Positions 20,451 through 28,745 of a DNA stretch of 64,000 nt are shown here, one piece after another. The notes under the pieces are model-generated. The model ran no database searches. It saw only the letters and a list, made by a program, of their open reading frames with translations, and was not told the origin of the DNA. Origin of the DNA: Xenorhabdus ishibashii (GTDB taxonomy: Bacteria; Pseudomonadota; Gammaproteobacteria; Enterobacterales; Enterobacteriaceae); assembly GCF_002632755.1 (NCBI RefSeq), contig NZ_NJAK01000001.1, forward strand, positions 1,860,001 to 1,924,000, written 5' to 3'. The translations under genes were made by a program, and so were the position numbers. Position 1 is the stretch's first letter; every line of letters starts with the position of its first letter.

Positions 20451-22061
20451 ATGACAATTTCCAAGAAAAAACAGTCTGGTTTGTTAAAACTGGGTGTCGG
20501 TCTCGTTGCTCTGGCTGTCACAGCCAGTATTCAGGCTAAAACGTTGGTCTATTGCTCTGAAGGGTCTCCTGAAGGCTTTAACCCACAGTTATTCACTTCT
20601 GGTACAACTTATGATGCTAGTTCAGTTCCAATCTATAATCGTTTAGTGGATTTTAAGCTGGGCACCACAGAGATTATTCCTAGCCTTGCTGAACGATGGG
20701 ATGTGAGTGAGGATGGTAAAGTTTATACCTTCCATTTACGCGAAGGTGTGAAGTGGCATAGCAATAAGGAGTTCAAACCTACCCGTGATTTTAATGCTGA
20801 TGATGTGATTTTTACTTTTATGCGCCAGAAAGATAAAAATCATCCGTACCATCAGGTTTCGGGTGGCAGCTACGAATATTTTATTGGTATGGATATGGGG
20901 AATATCATCAGCAAAATAGAAAAAGTCGATGATTATACCGTCCGCTTTGTCCTGTCACGCTCTGAAGCACCTTTTATGGCCAATCTAGCGATGGATTTTG
21001 CGTCGCTCATGTCCAAGGAATATGCTGATGTGATGATGAAAGCAGGAACTCCCGAGAAAGTTGACCTGAATCCCATTGGTACAGGTCCATTCCAGCTAGT
21101 GCAATACCAAAAAGACTCTCGAATTCTCTATAAGGCCTTTAAGGATTATTGGGAAGGGCCAGCTAAAATTGATCGCTTAGTCTTCTCCATTACGCCTGAT
21201 GCTTCTGTGCGTTATGCAAAATTGCAGAAAAATGAATGTCAGGTTATGCCGTATCCAAACCCTGCGGATATCTCCCGCATGAAGCAGGATAAAAACATTG
21301 TCTTGCTGGAACAGGCTGGCTTGAACGTGGGTTACCTCTCTTTCAATGTCACCAAGCAGCCATTGGATAGCGTGAAAGTGCGTCAGGCACTGGCTATGGC
21401 GGTGAACAAAGACGCCATTATTGAGGCTGTATATCAGGGCGCAGGGCAGAAAGCGAAAAATCTGATCCCTCCTACAATGTGGAGCTATGACAATGACATT
21501 AAAGACTACTCTTATGATCCCGCCAAAGCGAAGGAATTGCTAAAAGAGGCCGGTTTCCCGAGTGGTTTTGAAACTGATTTGTGGGCGATGCCAGTACAGC
21601 GTCCGTATAACCCGAATGCCCGTCGCATGGCGGAAATGATTCAGGCCGATTGGGCGAAAATTGGTGTTAAGGCCAAGATTGTCAGCTATGAATGGGGTGA
21701 ATACCTGAAACGCGCCAAAGATGGTGAACCGCAAACTGTTTTGTTTGGATGGACAGGAGATAATGGCGATCCTGATAACTTCTTTGGCACTTTATTTAGC
21801 TGCGCTGCCAAAGAAAGGGGTTCCAACTATTCCAAATGGTGTTACAAGTCATTTGAAGACATTATCCAGCCAGCACGTGAAACCGCTGATACCAACAAGC
21901 GTACAGAGCTTTATAAACAGGCGCAGGTTGTCATGCACGAGCAAGTTCCTGCAATAATCATTGCCCATTCCACGGTTTATGAACCTATCCGTAAAGAAGT
22001 GAAAGGTTATGTAATTGATCCTTTTGGTAAACATCATTTTTACAACGTTGATCTCAAATAA
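20451..22061 (+). CDS. dppA: Dipeptide ABC transporter periplasmic binding protein DppA
   Basis: The 536-residue product is a full-length cluster C solute-binding protein. A Sec signal peptide (basic MTISKKKQ, hydrophobic core, cleavage likely after SIQA at residue 29) precedes KTLVYCSEGSPEGFNPQLFTSGTTYDASS, the usual start of mature DppA. It binds dipeptides in the periplasm, delivers them to DppBCDF, and in E. coli also serves haem uptake and peptide chemotaxis. It is first in dppABCDF and separated from dppB by a hairpin, which fits higher expression of the binding protein. Confidence 0.96.
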   Translation: MTISKKKQSGLLKLGVGLVALAVTASIQAKTLVYCSEGSPEGFNPQLFTSGTTYDASSVPIYNRLVDFKLGTTEIIPSLAERWDVSEDGKVYTFHLREGVKWHSNKEFKPTRDFNADDVIFTFMRQKDKNHPYHQVSGGSYEYFIGMDMGNIISKIEKVDDYTVRFVLSRSEAPFMANLAMDFASLMSKEYADVMMKAGTPEKVDLNPIGTGPFQLVQYQKDSRILYKAFKDYWEGPAKIDRLVFSITPDASVRYAKLQKNECQVMPYPNPADISRMKQDKNIVLLEQAGLNVGYLSFNVTKQPLDSVKVRQALAMAVNKDAIIEAVYQGAGQKAKNLIPPTMWSYDNDIKDYSYDPAKAKELLKEAGFPSGFETDLWAMPVQRPYNPNARRMAEMIQADWAKIGVKAKIVSYEWGEYLKRAKDGEPQTVLFGWTGDNGDPDNFFGTLFSCAAKERGSNYSKWCYKSFEDIIQPARETADTNKRTELYKQAQVVMHEQVPAIIIAHSTVYEPIRKEVKGYVIDPFGKHHFYNVDLK

Positions 22062-22086
22062 TTCTTACTGTTGAGCTGTTGTGATT

Positions 22087-22120
22087 AACCATCCTCCCAG
22101 ATTTTTCTGTGGGGATGGTT
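22087..22120 (+). terminator. Intercistronic hairpin between dppA and dppB
   Basis: An 8-bp perfect outer stem (AACCATCC/GGATGGTT) extends inward as imperfect pairing around a T-rich loop. No long T tract follows, so it is more likely an attenuator or mRNA-stabilising element that keeps dppA transcript in excess over dppBCDF than a full terminator. Confidence 0.6.
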
Positions 22121-22157
22121 TCGCTTCTCTGAGGTATTTAAAAAGGGAACTCAGGAT

Positions 22158-23177
22158 ATGCTGCAATTTATCCTCCGACGTCTAGGGTTAGTGATCCCGA
22201 CGTTTATTGGTATTACGCTGCTGACTTTCGCGTTTGTGCACATGATACCTGGTGATCCCGTGCTGATTATGGCGGGAGAACGTGGTATTTCTGCTGAACG
22301 TCATGCCCAATTATTGGCTGAAATGGGGTTGGATAAGCCTCTCTGGGAGCAATATTTTCATTACATCAATGGCGTATTGCATGGTGATTTGGGGATCTCG
22401 TTGAAAAGTCGCATTCCTGTGTGGGATGAGTTTGTTCCGCGTTTTAAAGCGACTTTCGAACTGGGCATCTGTGCCATGTTATTTGCCATCGCTGTCGGTA
22501 TTCCAGTCGGGGTATTGGCGGCAGTCAAACGGGGTTCTGTCTTTGATCACACCGCAATTGGTTTGTCATTGACCGGCTATTCCATGCCAATTTTCTGGTG
22601 GGGGATCATGCTGATCATGCTGGTCTCAGTCCACTGGAATTTGACCCCTGTTTCTGGCCGAATCGGTGATAGTGTGTTTATTGATGACAGCAATCCCCTG
22701 ACAGGATTTATGCTGATTGATACGCTGATTTGGGGTGAGGAGGGCGATTTCACTGATGCTGTTATGCACATAATCCTGCCTGCCATTGTGCTGGGAACGA
22801 TCCCGTTAGCCGTCATCGTGCGCATGACACGCTCTTCTATGCTAGAAGTGCTGGGAGAAGATTATATCCGTACTGCCCGGGCAAAAGGGTTGAGCCGCAT
22901 TCGTGTCATTATTGTTCATGCGTTGCGTAATGCTTTGTTACCCGTGGTCACAGTGATTGGTCTGCAAGTGGGTATCATGTTGGCCGGTGCCATTCTGACA
23001 GAAACGATTTTCTCATGGCCAGGATTAGGGCGTTGGCTGATTGATGCCCTGCAACGTCGTGACTATCCGGTAGTACAGGGTGGGGTATTGTTGGTAGCGA
23101 CCATGATAATTCTGGTCAATCTGGTGGTTGATTTGTTGTACGGCATTGTCAATCCGCGCATTCGTCATAAAAAATAG
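22158..23177 (+). CDS. dppB: Dipeptide ABC transporter permease DppB
   Basis: The 339-residue inner-membrane protein starts MLQFILRRLGLVIPTFIGIT and has six hydrophobic segments and the permease EAA loop (EVLGEDYIRTARAKGLSRIRVI) that contacts the ATPases. Length and sequence match E. coli DppB (339 aa). It forms the translocation channel with DppC. A GGGAAC-type ribosome-binding site precedes the ATG, and dppC begins six bases after its stop. Confidence 0.97.
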   Translation: MLQFILRRLGLVIPTFIGITLLTFAFVHMIPGDPVLIMAGERGISAERHAQLLAEMGLDKPLWEQYFHYINGVLHGDLGISLKSRIPVWDEFVPRFKATFELGICAMLFAIAVGIPVGVLAAVKRGSVFDHTAIGLSLTGYSMPIFWWGIMLIMLVSVHWNLTPVSGRIGDSVFIDDSNPLTGFMLIDTLIWGEEGDFTDAVMHIILPAIVLGTIPLAVIVRMTRSSMLEVLGEDYIRTARAKGLSRIRVIIVHALRNALLPVVTVIGLQVGIMLAGAILTETIFSWPGLGRWLIDALQRRDYPVVQGGVLLVATMIILVNLVVDLLYGIVNPRIRHKK

Positions 23178-23183
23178 GAGCAC

Positions 23184-24101
23184 ATGATGACTCAAGCAAC
23201 TGAGCCTGTCGTATCGGGTGTAGTATCGGGTGCACCGAAATTAATGACGCCTCTACAGGAATTTTGGCACTACTTTAAGCGTAACAAAGGCGCAGTGATT
23301 GGCCTTGTCTATATTGTCCTGATGCTGCTGGTTGCATTATTGGCGGGGATATTAGCGCCGCATGGTCCGGCAGAACAGTTCCGTGATTCCTTACTGACGC
23401 CTCCGGTATGGCAGGAAGGTGGAAGCTGGCAATTTATTCTCGGCACCGATGATGTTGGGCGCGATATTCTGTCTCGCCTGATGTATGGGGCACGCCTTTC
23501 ATTATTGGTTGGCTGCCTGGTCGTGGTGATGTCACTTATCATGGGGATTATTCTGGGGGTATTGGCGGGATATTTCGGCGGTATGGTAGATACTATTATC
23601 ATGCGTATCGTCGATATTATGTTGGCCTTGCCAAGCCTGCTACTGGCATTGGTGCTGGTGGCGATCTTTGGCCCATCAATTGTCAATGCGTCATTGGCAC
23701 TGACTTTTGTCGCCTTGCCCCACTATATCCGTCTGACAAGAGCGGCGGTATTGGTGGAAGTTAACCGCGATTATGTGACTGCTTCCCAGGTAGCCGGTGC
23801 GGGAGCCGTACGTCAGATGTTTATCAATATCCTGCCAAACTGCCTTGCGCCGTTAATTGTGCAAGCGTCATTAGGGTTTTCAAACGCTATTCTTGATATG
23901 GCGGCCTTAGGGTTTCTGGGAATGGGGGCACAGCCACCGACTCCGGAATGGGGAACCATGCTGGCCGATGTTTTGCAATTTACCCAGAGTGCGTGGTGGG
24001 TTGTGACCTTTCCGGGGCTGGCTATCCTGTTGACGGTACTGGCATTTAACCTGATGGGGGACGGGTTGCGTGATGCACTTGATCCCAAGCTCAAGCAGTA
24101 G
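23184..24101 (+). CDS. dppC: Dipeptide ABC transporter permease DppC
   Basis: The 305-residue protein matches DppC (300 aa in E. coli). It has a cytoplasmic N-terminus, MTPLQEFWHYFKRNKGAVIGL, a large periplasmic loop with FILGTDDVGRDILSRLMYGARLSL, and the EAA motif VEVNRDYVTASQVAGAGAVRQMF. The ATG at 23184 is preferred because AGGAG lies six to eight bases ahead; the following ATG is a possible alternative. It pairs with DppB in the membrane. Confidence 0.97.
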   Translation: MMTQATEPVVSGVVSGAPKLMTPLQEFWHYFKRNKGAVIGLVYIVLMLLVALLAGILAPHGPAEQFRDSLLTPPVWQEGGSWQFILGTDDVGRDILSRLMYGARLSLLVGCLVVVMSLIMGIILGVLAGYFGGMVDTIIMRIVDIMLALPSLLLALVLVAIFGPSIVNASLALTFVALPHYIRLTRAAVLVEVNRDYVTASQVAGAGAVRQMFINILPNCLAPLIVQASLGFSNAILDMAALGFLGMGAQPPTPEWGTMLADVLQFTQSAWWVVTFPGLAILLTVLAFNLMGDGLRDALDPKLKQ

Positions 24102-24114
24102 GGGGGATTGAGAA

Positions 24115-25095
24115 ATGGCATTATTGAATGTAGACCAATTGTCGGTGCATTTCGGGGATGAAGATATCCCATTTCGCGCCGTTGACCGTATTAGCTACTG
24201 TGTTGAGCAGGGAGAGGTTGTCGGCATCGTTGGAGAATCCGGCTCAGGTAAATCAGTCAGTTCATTGGCGATTATGGGGCTGATTGATTATCCGGGCAGA
24301 GTTATGGCAGAAAAACTGGAATTCGGTGGCCGTGACCTGACCAAAATTTCAGAAAAAGAACGTCGGCAGTTGGTGGGAGCAGAAGTCGCGATGATTTTCC
24401 AAGATCCTATGACTAGTTTGAATCCGTGCTACACCGTCGGTTATCAGATTATGGAGGCCTTGAAAGTCCATCAGGGTGGCAACCGGAAAACGCGACATCA
24501 GCGGGCAATCGACTTATTGACCTTGGTAGGTATTCCCGATCCGGTCTCTCGTCTGGATGTTTATCCACATCAATTATCGGGAGGGATGAGCCAGCGTGTG
24601 ATGATCGCGATGGCTATCGCATGTCGTCCAAAGCTCCTGATTGCCGATGAACCGACAACAGCTCTGGATGTCACCATTCAGGCGCAAATCATCGAATTGT
24701 TGCTGGAATTACAGCAGCAGGAAAACATGGCATTACTCTTGATCACCCACGATTTGGCACTGGTGGCAGAAGCCGCCCATCATATTATTGTGATGTATGC
24801 CGGACAGGTGGTGGAAATTGGCAAGGCAACGGAAATCTTCCGCGCACCTCGCCATCCTTATACGCAGGCATTATTGCGGGCATTGCCGGAATTTGCGGTG
24901 GATAAATCCCGTTTGGCATCGTTGTCTGGCGTTGTTCCCGGAAAATATGATCGCCCGATGGGGTGCCTGCTCAATCCCCGTTGCCCCTATGCCAATGAGT
25001 ATTGTCGTCAGGAGGAGCCGCCATTGAAATCAATGAGAGGGCGTCAGGTTAAATGTCACACGCCACTGGATGATCAGGGGAGGCCAACAGTATGA
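24115..25095 (+). CDS. dppD: Dipeptide ABC transporter ATPase DppD
   Basis: The 326-residue nucleotide-binding subunit has Walker A GESGSGKS (about residue 40), the Q loop [12 protein letters not shown], signature LSGGMSQRV, Walker [14 protein letters not shown] and the switch histidine in LLITHD. The C-terminal oligopeptide-ABC extension carries three cysteines ([15 protein letters not shown]) that may hold an Fe-S cluster, as reported for some Dpp ATPases. It works with DppF. Its end overlaps the dppF start by four bases (ATGA), indicating coupled translation. Confidence 0.97.
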   Translation: MALLNVDQLSVHFGDEDIPFRAVDRISYCVEQGEVVGIVGESGSGKSVSSLAIMGLIDYPGRVMAEKLEFGGRDLTKISEKERRQLVGAEVAMIFQDPMTSLNPCYTVGYQIMEALKVHQGGNRKTRHQRAIDLLTLVGIPDPVSRLDVYPHQLSGGMSQRVMIAMAIACRPKLLIADEPTTALDVTIQAQIIELLLELQQQENMALLLITHDLALVAEAAHHIIVMYAGQVVEIGKATEIFRAPRHPYTQALLRALPEFAVDKSRLASLSGVVPGKYDRPMGCLLNPRCPYANEYCRQEEPPLKSMRGRQVKCHTPLDDQGRPTV

Positions 25096-26108
25096 ACATT
25101 CCACAAAGCAGAGAGCAGGAGAAGGCCGAAGCACCTTTACTGAAAGCCACTGCATTGAAGAAATATTATCCAGTGAAAACAGGCTTATTCTCGCCTGAGC
25201 GTATGGTTAAAGCGTTGGATGGTGTCTCATTTGAACTGGAAAAAGGTAAAACGCTGGCGGTTGTTGGTGAATCGGGCTGTGGAAAATCCACATTGGGTCG
25301 CCTGCTGACCATGATTGAAAAACCGACTGATGGGGAGCTTTATTATCTGGGGCAAGACCTGTTGGTGCCAAATAAAGAAGCAGAAAAGCTTCGTCGCCAG
25401 AAAATCCAGATTGTATTTCAAAATCCTTATGCTTCCTTAAATCCCCGGAAAAAAGTGGGACAAATTTTGGAAGAACCATTGCTGATTAATACTTCACTTA
25501 CTGCGAGCAAACGTAAGGAAAAAGTCTTACAGATGATGGCGAAAGTAGGACTAAAACCGGAACATTATGCGCGTTATCCACACATGTTTTCTGGTGGTCA
25601 GCGTCAGCGTATCGCCATTGCCCGCGGATTAATGTTAAACCCAGACGTGGTGATTGCAGATGAACCCGTTTCAGCGTTGGATGTTTCCGTGCGAGCGCAG
25701 GTTCTGAATTTAATGATGGATTTGCAGCAGGAGCTGGGATTGTCTTACGTCTTTATATCCCATGATCTCTCAGTCGTCGAACATATTGCTGATGAAGTAA
25801 TAGTAATGTATTTGGGACGCTGTGTTGAAAAAGGCAGTAAAGAAATGATTTTCAACAATCCGCGCCATCCTTACACACAGGCATTATTGTCGGCGACGCC
25901 TCGCCTTAATCCTGAACTGCGCCGTGAACGTATTAAGCTGACGGGAGAGCTGCCAAGCCCGATGAACCCGCCTTCGGGATGTGCTTTTGCTGCTCGTTGT
26001 CGTCGCGCATTTAGCCAATGTACCCAATTCCAGCCTAAGTTAAAGCAATATGGCGGACAACTGATCGCATGTTTTGCGGTCGAACAGGATGAAAACCCAT
26101 CCATCTAA
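25092..26108 (+). CDS. dppF: Dipeptide ABC transporter ATPase DppF
   Basis: The 338-residue ATPase shows Walker [11 protein letters not shown]-loop [15 protein letters not shown], signature FSGGQRQRI, Walker [16 protein letters not shown] and the switch motif FISHDLS. The C-terminal extension has a cysteine-containing segment ([15 protein letters not shown]) like that of DppD. Length is near E. coli DppF (334 aa). It is the last gene of the dpp operon, and a hairpin with a T tail follows. Confidence 0.97.
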   Translation: MNIPQSREQEKAEAPLLKATALKKYYPVKTGLFSPERMVKALDGVSFELEKGKTLAVVGESGCGKSTLGRLLTMIEKPTDGELYYLGQDLLVPNKEAEKLRRQKIQIVFQNPYASLNPRKKVGQILEEPLLINTSLTASKRKEKVLQMMAKVGLKPEHYARYPHMFSGGQRQRIAIARGLMLNPDVVIADEPVSALDVSVRAQVLNLMMDLQQELGLSYVFISHDLSVVEHIADEVIVMYLGRCVEKGSKEMIFNNPRHPYTQALLSATPRLNPELRRERIKLTGELPSPMNPPSGCAFAARCRRAFSQCTQFQPKLKQYGGQLIACFAVEQDENPSI

Positions 26109-26135
26109 TCGTACCTGACCGCGGTATAACGTTTG

Positions 26136-26168
26136 ACACCCTTTGAACGCTGAGCCTAAGGTGTTTTT
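26136..26168 (+). terminator. Probable terminator of the dpp operon
   Basis: An imperfect stem, ACACC(C)TT pairing with AAGGTGT and one bulged C, encloses a 14-base loop and is followed by TTTTT. It lies about 28 bases after the dppF stop. Confidence 0.6.
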
Positions 26169-26381
26169 GGGAAGTTGTTGTAGAGTCGATTATAGTCGAT
26201 TTTAGTATGAACGTTATACAATCGCTTATCGAGTGATGCCGTTATATCCCGGTCATTTTCTTTCTTGCATCGCTATTCATCAAAATAAGACGACCGCAAG
26301 TAAAATCAAGTATACTCACCCCCATTGTTAAGATGTATTGGTCAATGTTTTCACTATTAGTTTGGTATTGGTTTGGATAAG

Positions 26382-27107
26382 ATGAAATTGCGTGTCAAAC
26401 GTTCGTTAACCATTAAACAGATGGCCGCAGTGACCGGAGTCACTTTGGTTACCATTGCTATTTTCATCACCATCCAGTTATCTCATTTATTACAACAACG
26501 GAAAGATGACTATATCAGCCAGCTTAATAATGCGGCTGTACAAATCCAGACACCTTTAGCAGAAGCATTGTTAAGTTCAGATCTCAATAAAGCGAAAACA
26601 CTATTGATTGGTTTGAAGACCTCGGGCATTCTGGGGCGAGCCGATGTGCTATTACCTGATAATATTCGGGTGATGAGCCTGGATTTTGCAACTCATCGCC
26701 CTATACCTGAACTGGCAAAGAAGGTTTTTGGTATTCCTGTTGAGGTCAATATTCCTCTCTATGTTTATGGTGTTTCGCCAAAAACAGCGGAATCACAGGG
26801 GCACCTTATTTTGCAGGTTGATTCCAATCGAGTGTATCGTTTTGCTTTGAATACACTGGCATTAATGTTGACCACTTATTTATTACTCGCACTGATTCTT
26901 ACGGTGTCGATAAGCTGGTGCGTAAATCGCATTATCGTCCATCCATTGCGCGATGTTGCGCGAGAACTGAATGAAGAACAGCCGCCAAGGCCTATGTCTT
27001 GCCCTAAAAGCCATCAGGATGATGAGCTGGGAATGCTGGTAAAAGGCTATAATCGTCAGGTTAATAGCAGAAAACGCCATCAAAATGAAACCTTACAAGA
27101 TGAATAA
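26382..27107 (+). CDS. Truncated HmsP/YhjK (PdeK)-type protein: sensor and HAMP only, no GGDEF or EAL
   Basis: The product of about 241 residues (ATG at 26382; an in-frame TTG lies three codons earlier) starts MKLRVKRSLTIKQMAAVTGV and closely follows the N-terminus of Yersinia HmsP / E. coli YhjK. It has one transmembrane helix near the start, a periplasmic sensor (LLQQRKDDYISQLNNAAVQI, TLLIGLKTSGILGRAD), a second helix (TLALMLTTYLLLALILTVSI) and a HAMP-like segment ending DDELGMLVKGYNRQ. Family members have about 650-670 residues with GGDEF and EAL domains that act on cyclic di-GMP; here a stop follows soon after HAMP. The downstream neighbour is yhjJ, as at the yhjK locus. It could be a pseudogene or a stand-alone membrane sensor. 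Confidence 0.85.
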   Translation: MKLRVKRSLTIKQMAAVTGVTLVTIAIFITIQLSHLLQQRKDDYISQLNNAAVQIQTPLAEALLSSDLNKAKTLLIGLKTSGILGRADVLLPDNIRVMSLDFATHRPIPELAKKVFGIPVEVNIPLYVYGVSPKTAESQGHLILQVDSNRVYRFALNTLALMLTTYLLLALILTVSISWCVNRIIVHPLRDVARELNEEQPPRPMSCPKSHQDDELGMLVKGYNRQVNSRKRHQNETLQDE

Positions 27108-27194
27108 TGGTCTAATCCTTGATGATAATATTTAGGGATGGCTGATTGTCTTAGGTTTTGCAGGATAAAATTCAACAGGTAGGGGTAAGTGAAC

Positions 27195-28661
27195 ATGCTG
27201 GGCAACAAAATCGGGTATTTTATTGGTGGTGTGATCCTGGCTACAACTTATTTGGTACATGCTGAGACCTTGCAACCTGATCCGGCCTGGCAACAAGGCA
27301 AACTTGAAAATGGATTCAGTTGGCAAATCCTGCAAACACCACAGCGGCCTAACGACAAAATACAGTTGCGGTTATTGGTAAAGACAGGTTCATTGTCTGA
27401 GAAAAACCAGCAACGGGGCTATACCTACCTGATTCCCAAAATCGTCTTATCCAGCAGTAAAGATTTATCATCGCAGAAGCTGGAAAATTTATGGCACAAT
27501 GCGATGGATACTAAAAATCTCTTTCCACCTGCCATTGTTTCCTATGATTTCACCCTTTATAGCCTGAGCCTGCCAAATAATCGCCCCGAACTATTGCAAG
27601 ATGCATTGATATGGTTATCCGACATTGCTGGTGGTGCGGTATTTACACCAGAAACATTGGCACAAGCGATGAAAGGGGATGCGCATCTTGTAACGACTTT
27701 TCCATCTGATATCCAAGATCCAGTATGGCGTATGCGTTTGCAAGGTTCGACGCTTATCGACCATGATCCGGGGATGTCCGTATCAGTGCCTGTAGATGTA
27801 AAAAAAGTCGAGAATTTCTATCATCAATGGTACACGCCGGACGCGATGACGCTGTATATCGCAGGGAATGTTGACAACAGATTACTGTCAGAGCGGATTA
27901 ATCAGGCATTTGCGTCATTGGGGGGAAAACGGCAGACACCAGTGCCCGTTCCTACGTTACTGCCACTGAAAGCAGCAACGATTGGTGTAGTGAGTGATAA
28001 GGCCACACAGGATCGCTTGTCTTTGACCTGGAATCTGAACTGGTTGCCGATTAACGATTCTCAAACCTTGATTCAATACTGGTTAAATGACCTGACGCGT
28101 GAAGCGCTTTACCGTTATCTGCAATTAGGGCTAAAGAACAAGGATGAGATGCAGTTAGGTTTGGATTGCCGGGTGCTATATCAGAGAGCGAACTGCTCAT
28201 TAAATTTGGATTCCCCTACGGATAAGCTGATGGGTTCCACACTTTATCTGGCTTCCCAACTGTCATCATTGCGGGAAAATGGATTACCACAGGAACAATT
28301 TGATGAACTCCATGCTCAGAAGCGGAGCCAGCTCCAGCAGCTATTTGCTATGTATGCCCGCATCGATACCGATGTTCTGATTAACCAACGTCTGTTGTCA
28401 CAGCAAAATAATGTGATAGATATTGCCCCTGAACAATTCCAACGGTTAAGACAGGCATTTTTATCCTCCCTGACACCACAACTTTTGAATAAAAAACTGC
28501 AAGAGATGTTGTCGCAAGAAATCTCTTTTATTCTGGTGCAACCAAAAGGTGAAACCCCAGTTGATGTGAGTGAAATTAAAAATAGCTTTAATCAGATTAT
28601 GAGACCGGGACCACTGCCGGAAAAACTGAAAGAGCCTAAAACAGTGAGCGATAGGGAATAA
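27195..28661 (+). CDS. yhjJ: YhjJ, M16-like peptidase homologue without the zinc motif
   Basis: From the ATG at 27195, with AGGGG nine bases upstream, the product has 488 residues. A Sec signal peptide (IGYFIGGVILATTYLVHA) is followed by ETLQPDPAWQQGKLENGFSW, the usual start of an M16 repeat. Where active M16 enzymes have HxxEH, this protein reads GYTYLIPKIVLSSS, so zinc-dependent proteolysis is unlikely, as also holds for E. coli YhjJ. The second M16 half begins near residue 195 (VKKVENFYHQWYTPDAMTLYIAG). It is presumably a periplasmic protein of unknown role. Confidence 0.88.
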   Translation: MLGNKIGYFIGGVILATTYLVHAETLQPDPAWQQGKLENGFSWQILQTPQRPNDKIQLRLLVKTGSLSEKNQQRGYTYLIPKIVLSSSKDLSSQKLENLWHNAMDTKNLFPPAIVSYDFTLYSLSLPNNRPELLQDALIWLSDIAGGAVFTPETLAQAMKGDAHLVTTFPSDIQDPVWRMRLQGSTLIDHDPGMSVSVPVDVKKVENFYHQWYTPDAMTLYIAGNVDNRLLSERINQAFASLGGKRQTPVPVPTLLPLKAATIGVVSDKATQDRLSLTWNLNWLPINDSQTLIQYWLNDLTREALYRYLQLGLKNKDEMQLGLDCRVLYQRANCSLNLDSPTDKLMGSTLYLASQLSSLRENGLPQEQFDELHAQKRSQLQQLFAMYARIDTDVLINQRLLSQQNNVIDIAPEQFQRLRQAFLSSLTPQLLNKKLQEMLSQEISFILVQPKGETPVDVSEIKNSFNQIMRPGPLPEKLKEPKTVSDRE

Positions 28662-28745
28662 GAAGGTAAACGGGGTTCATTCCTCCATTCATATTGGTGC
28701 ATTTGCCTTGAGGCTCTTTTCAAGACACGTCTCAGGAGATAACTT

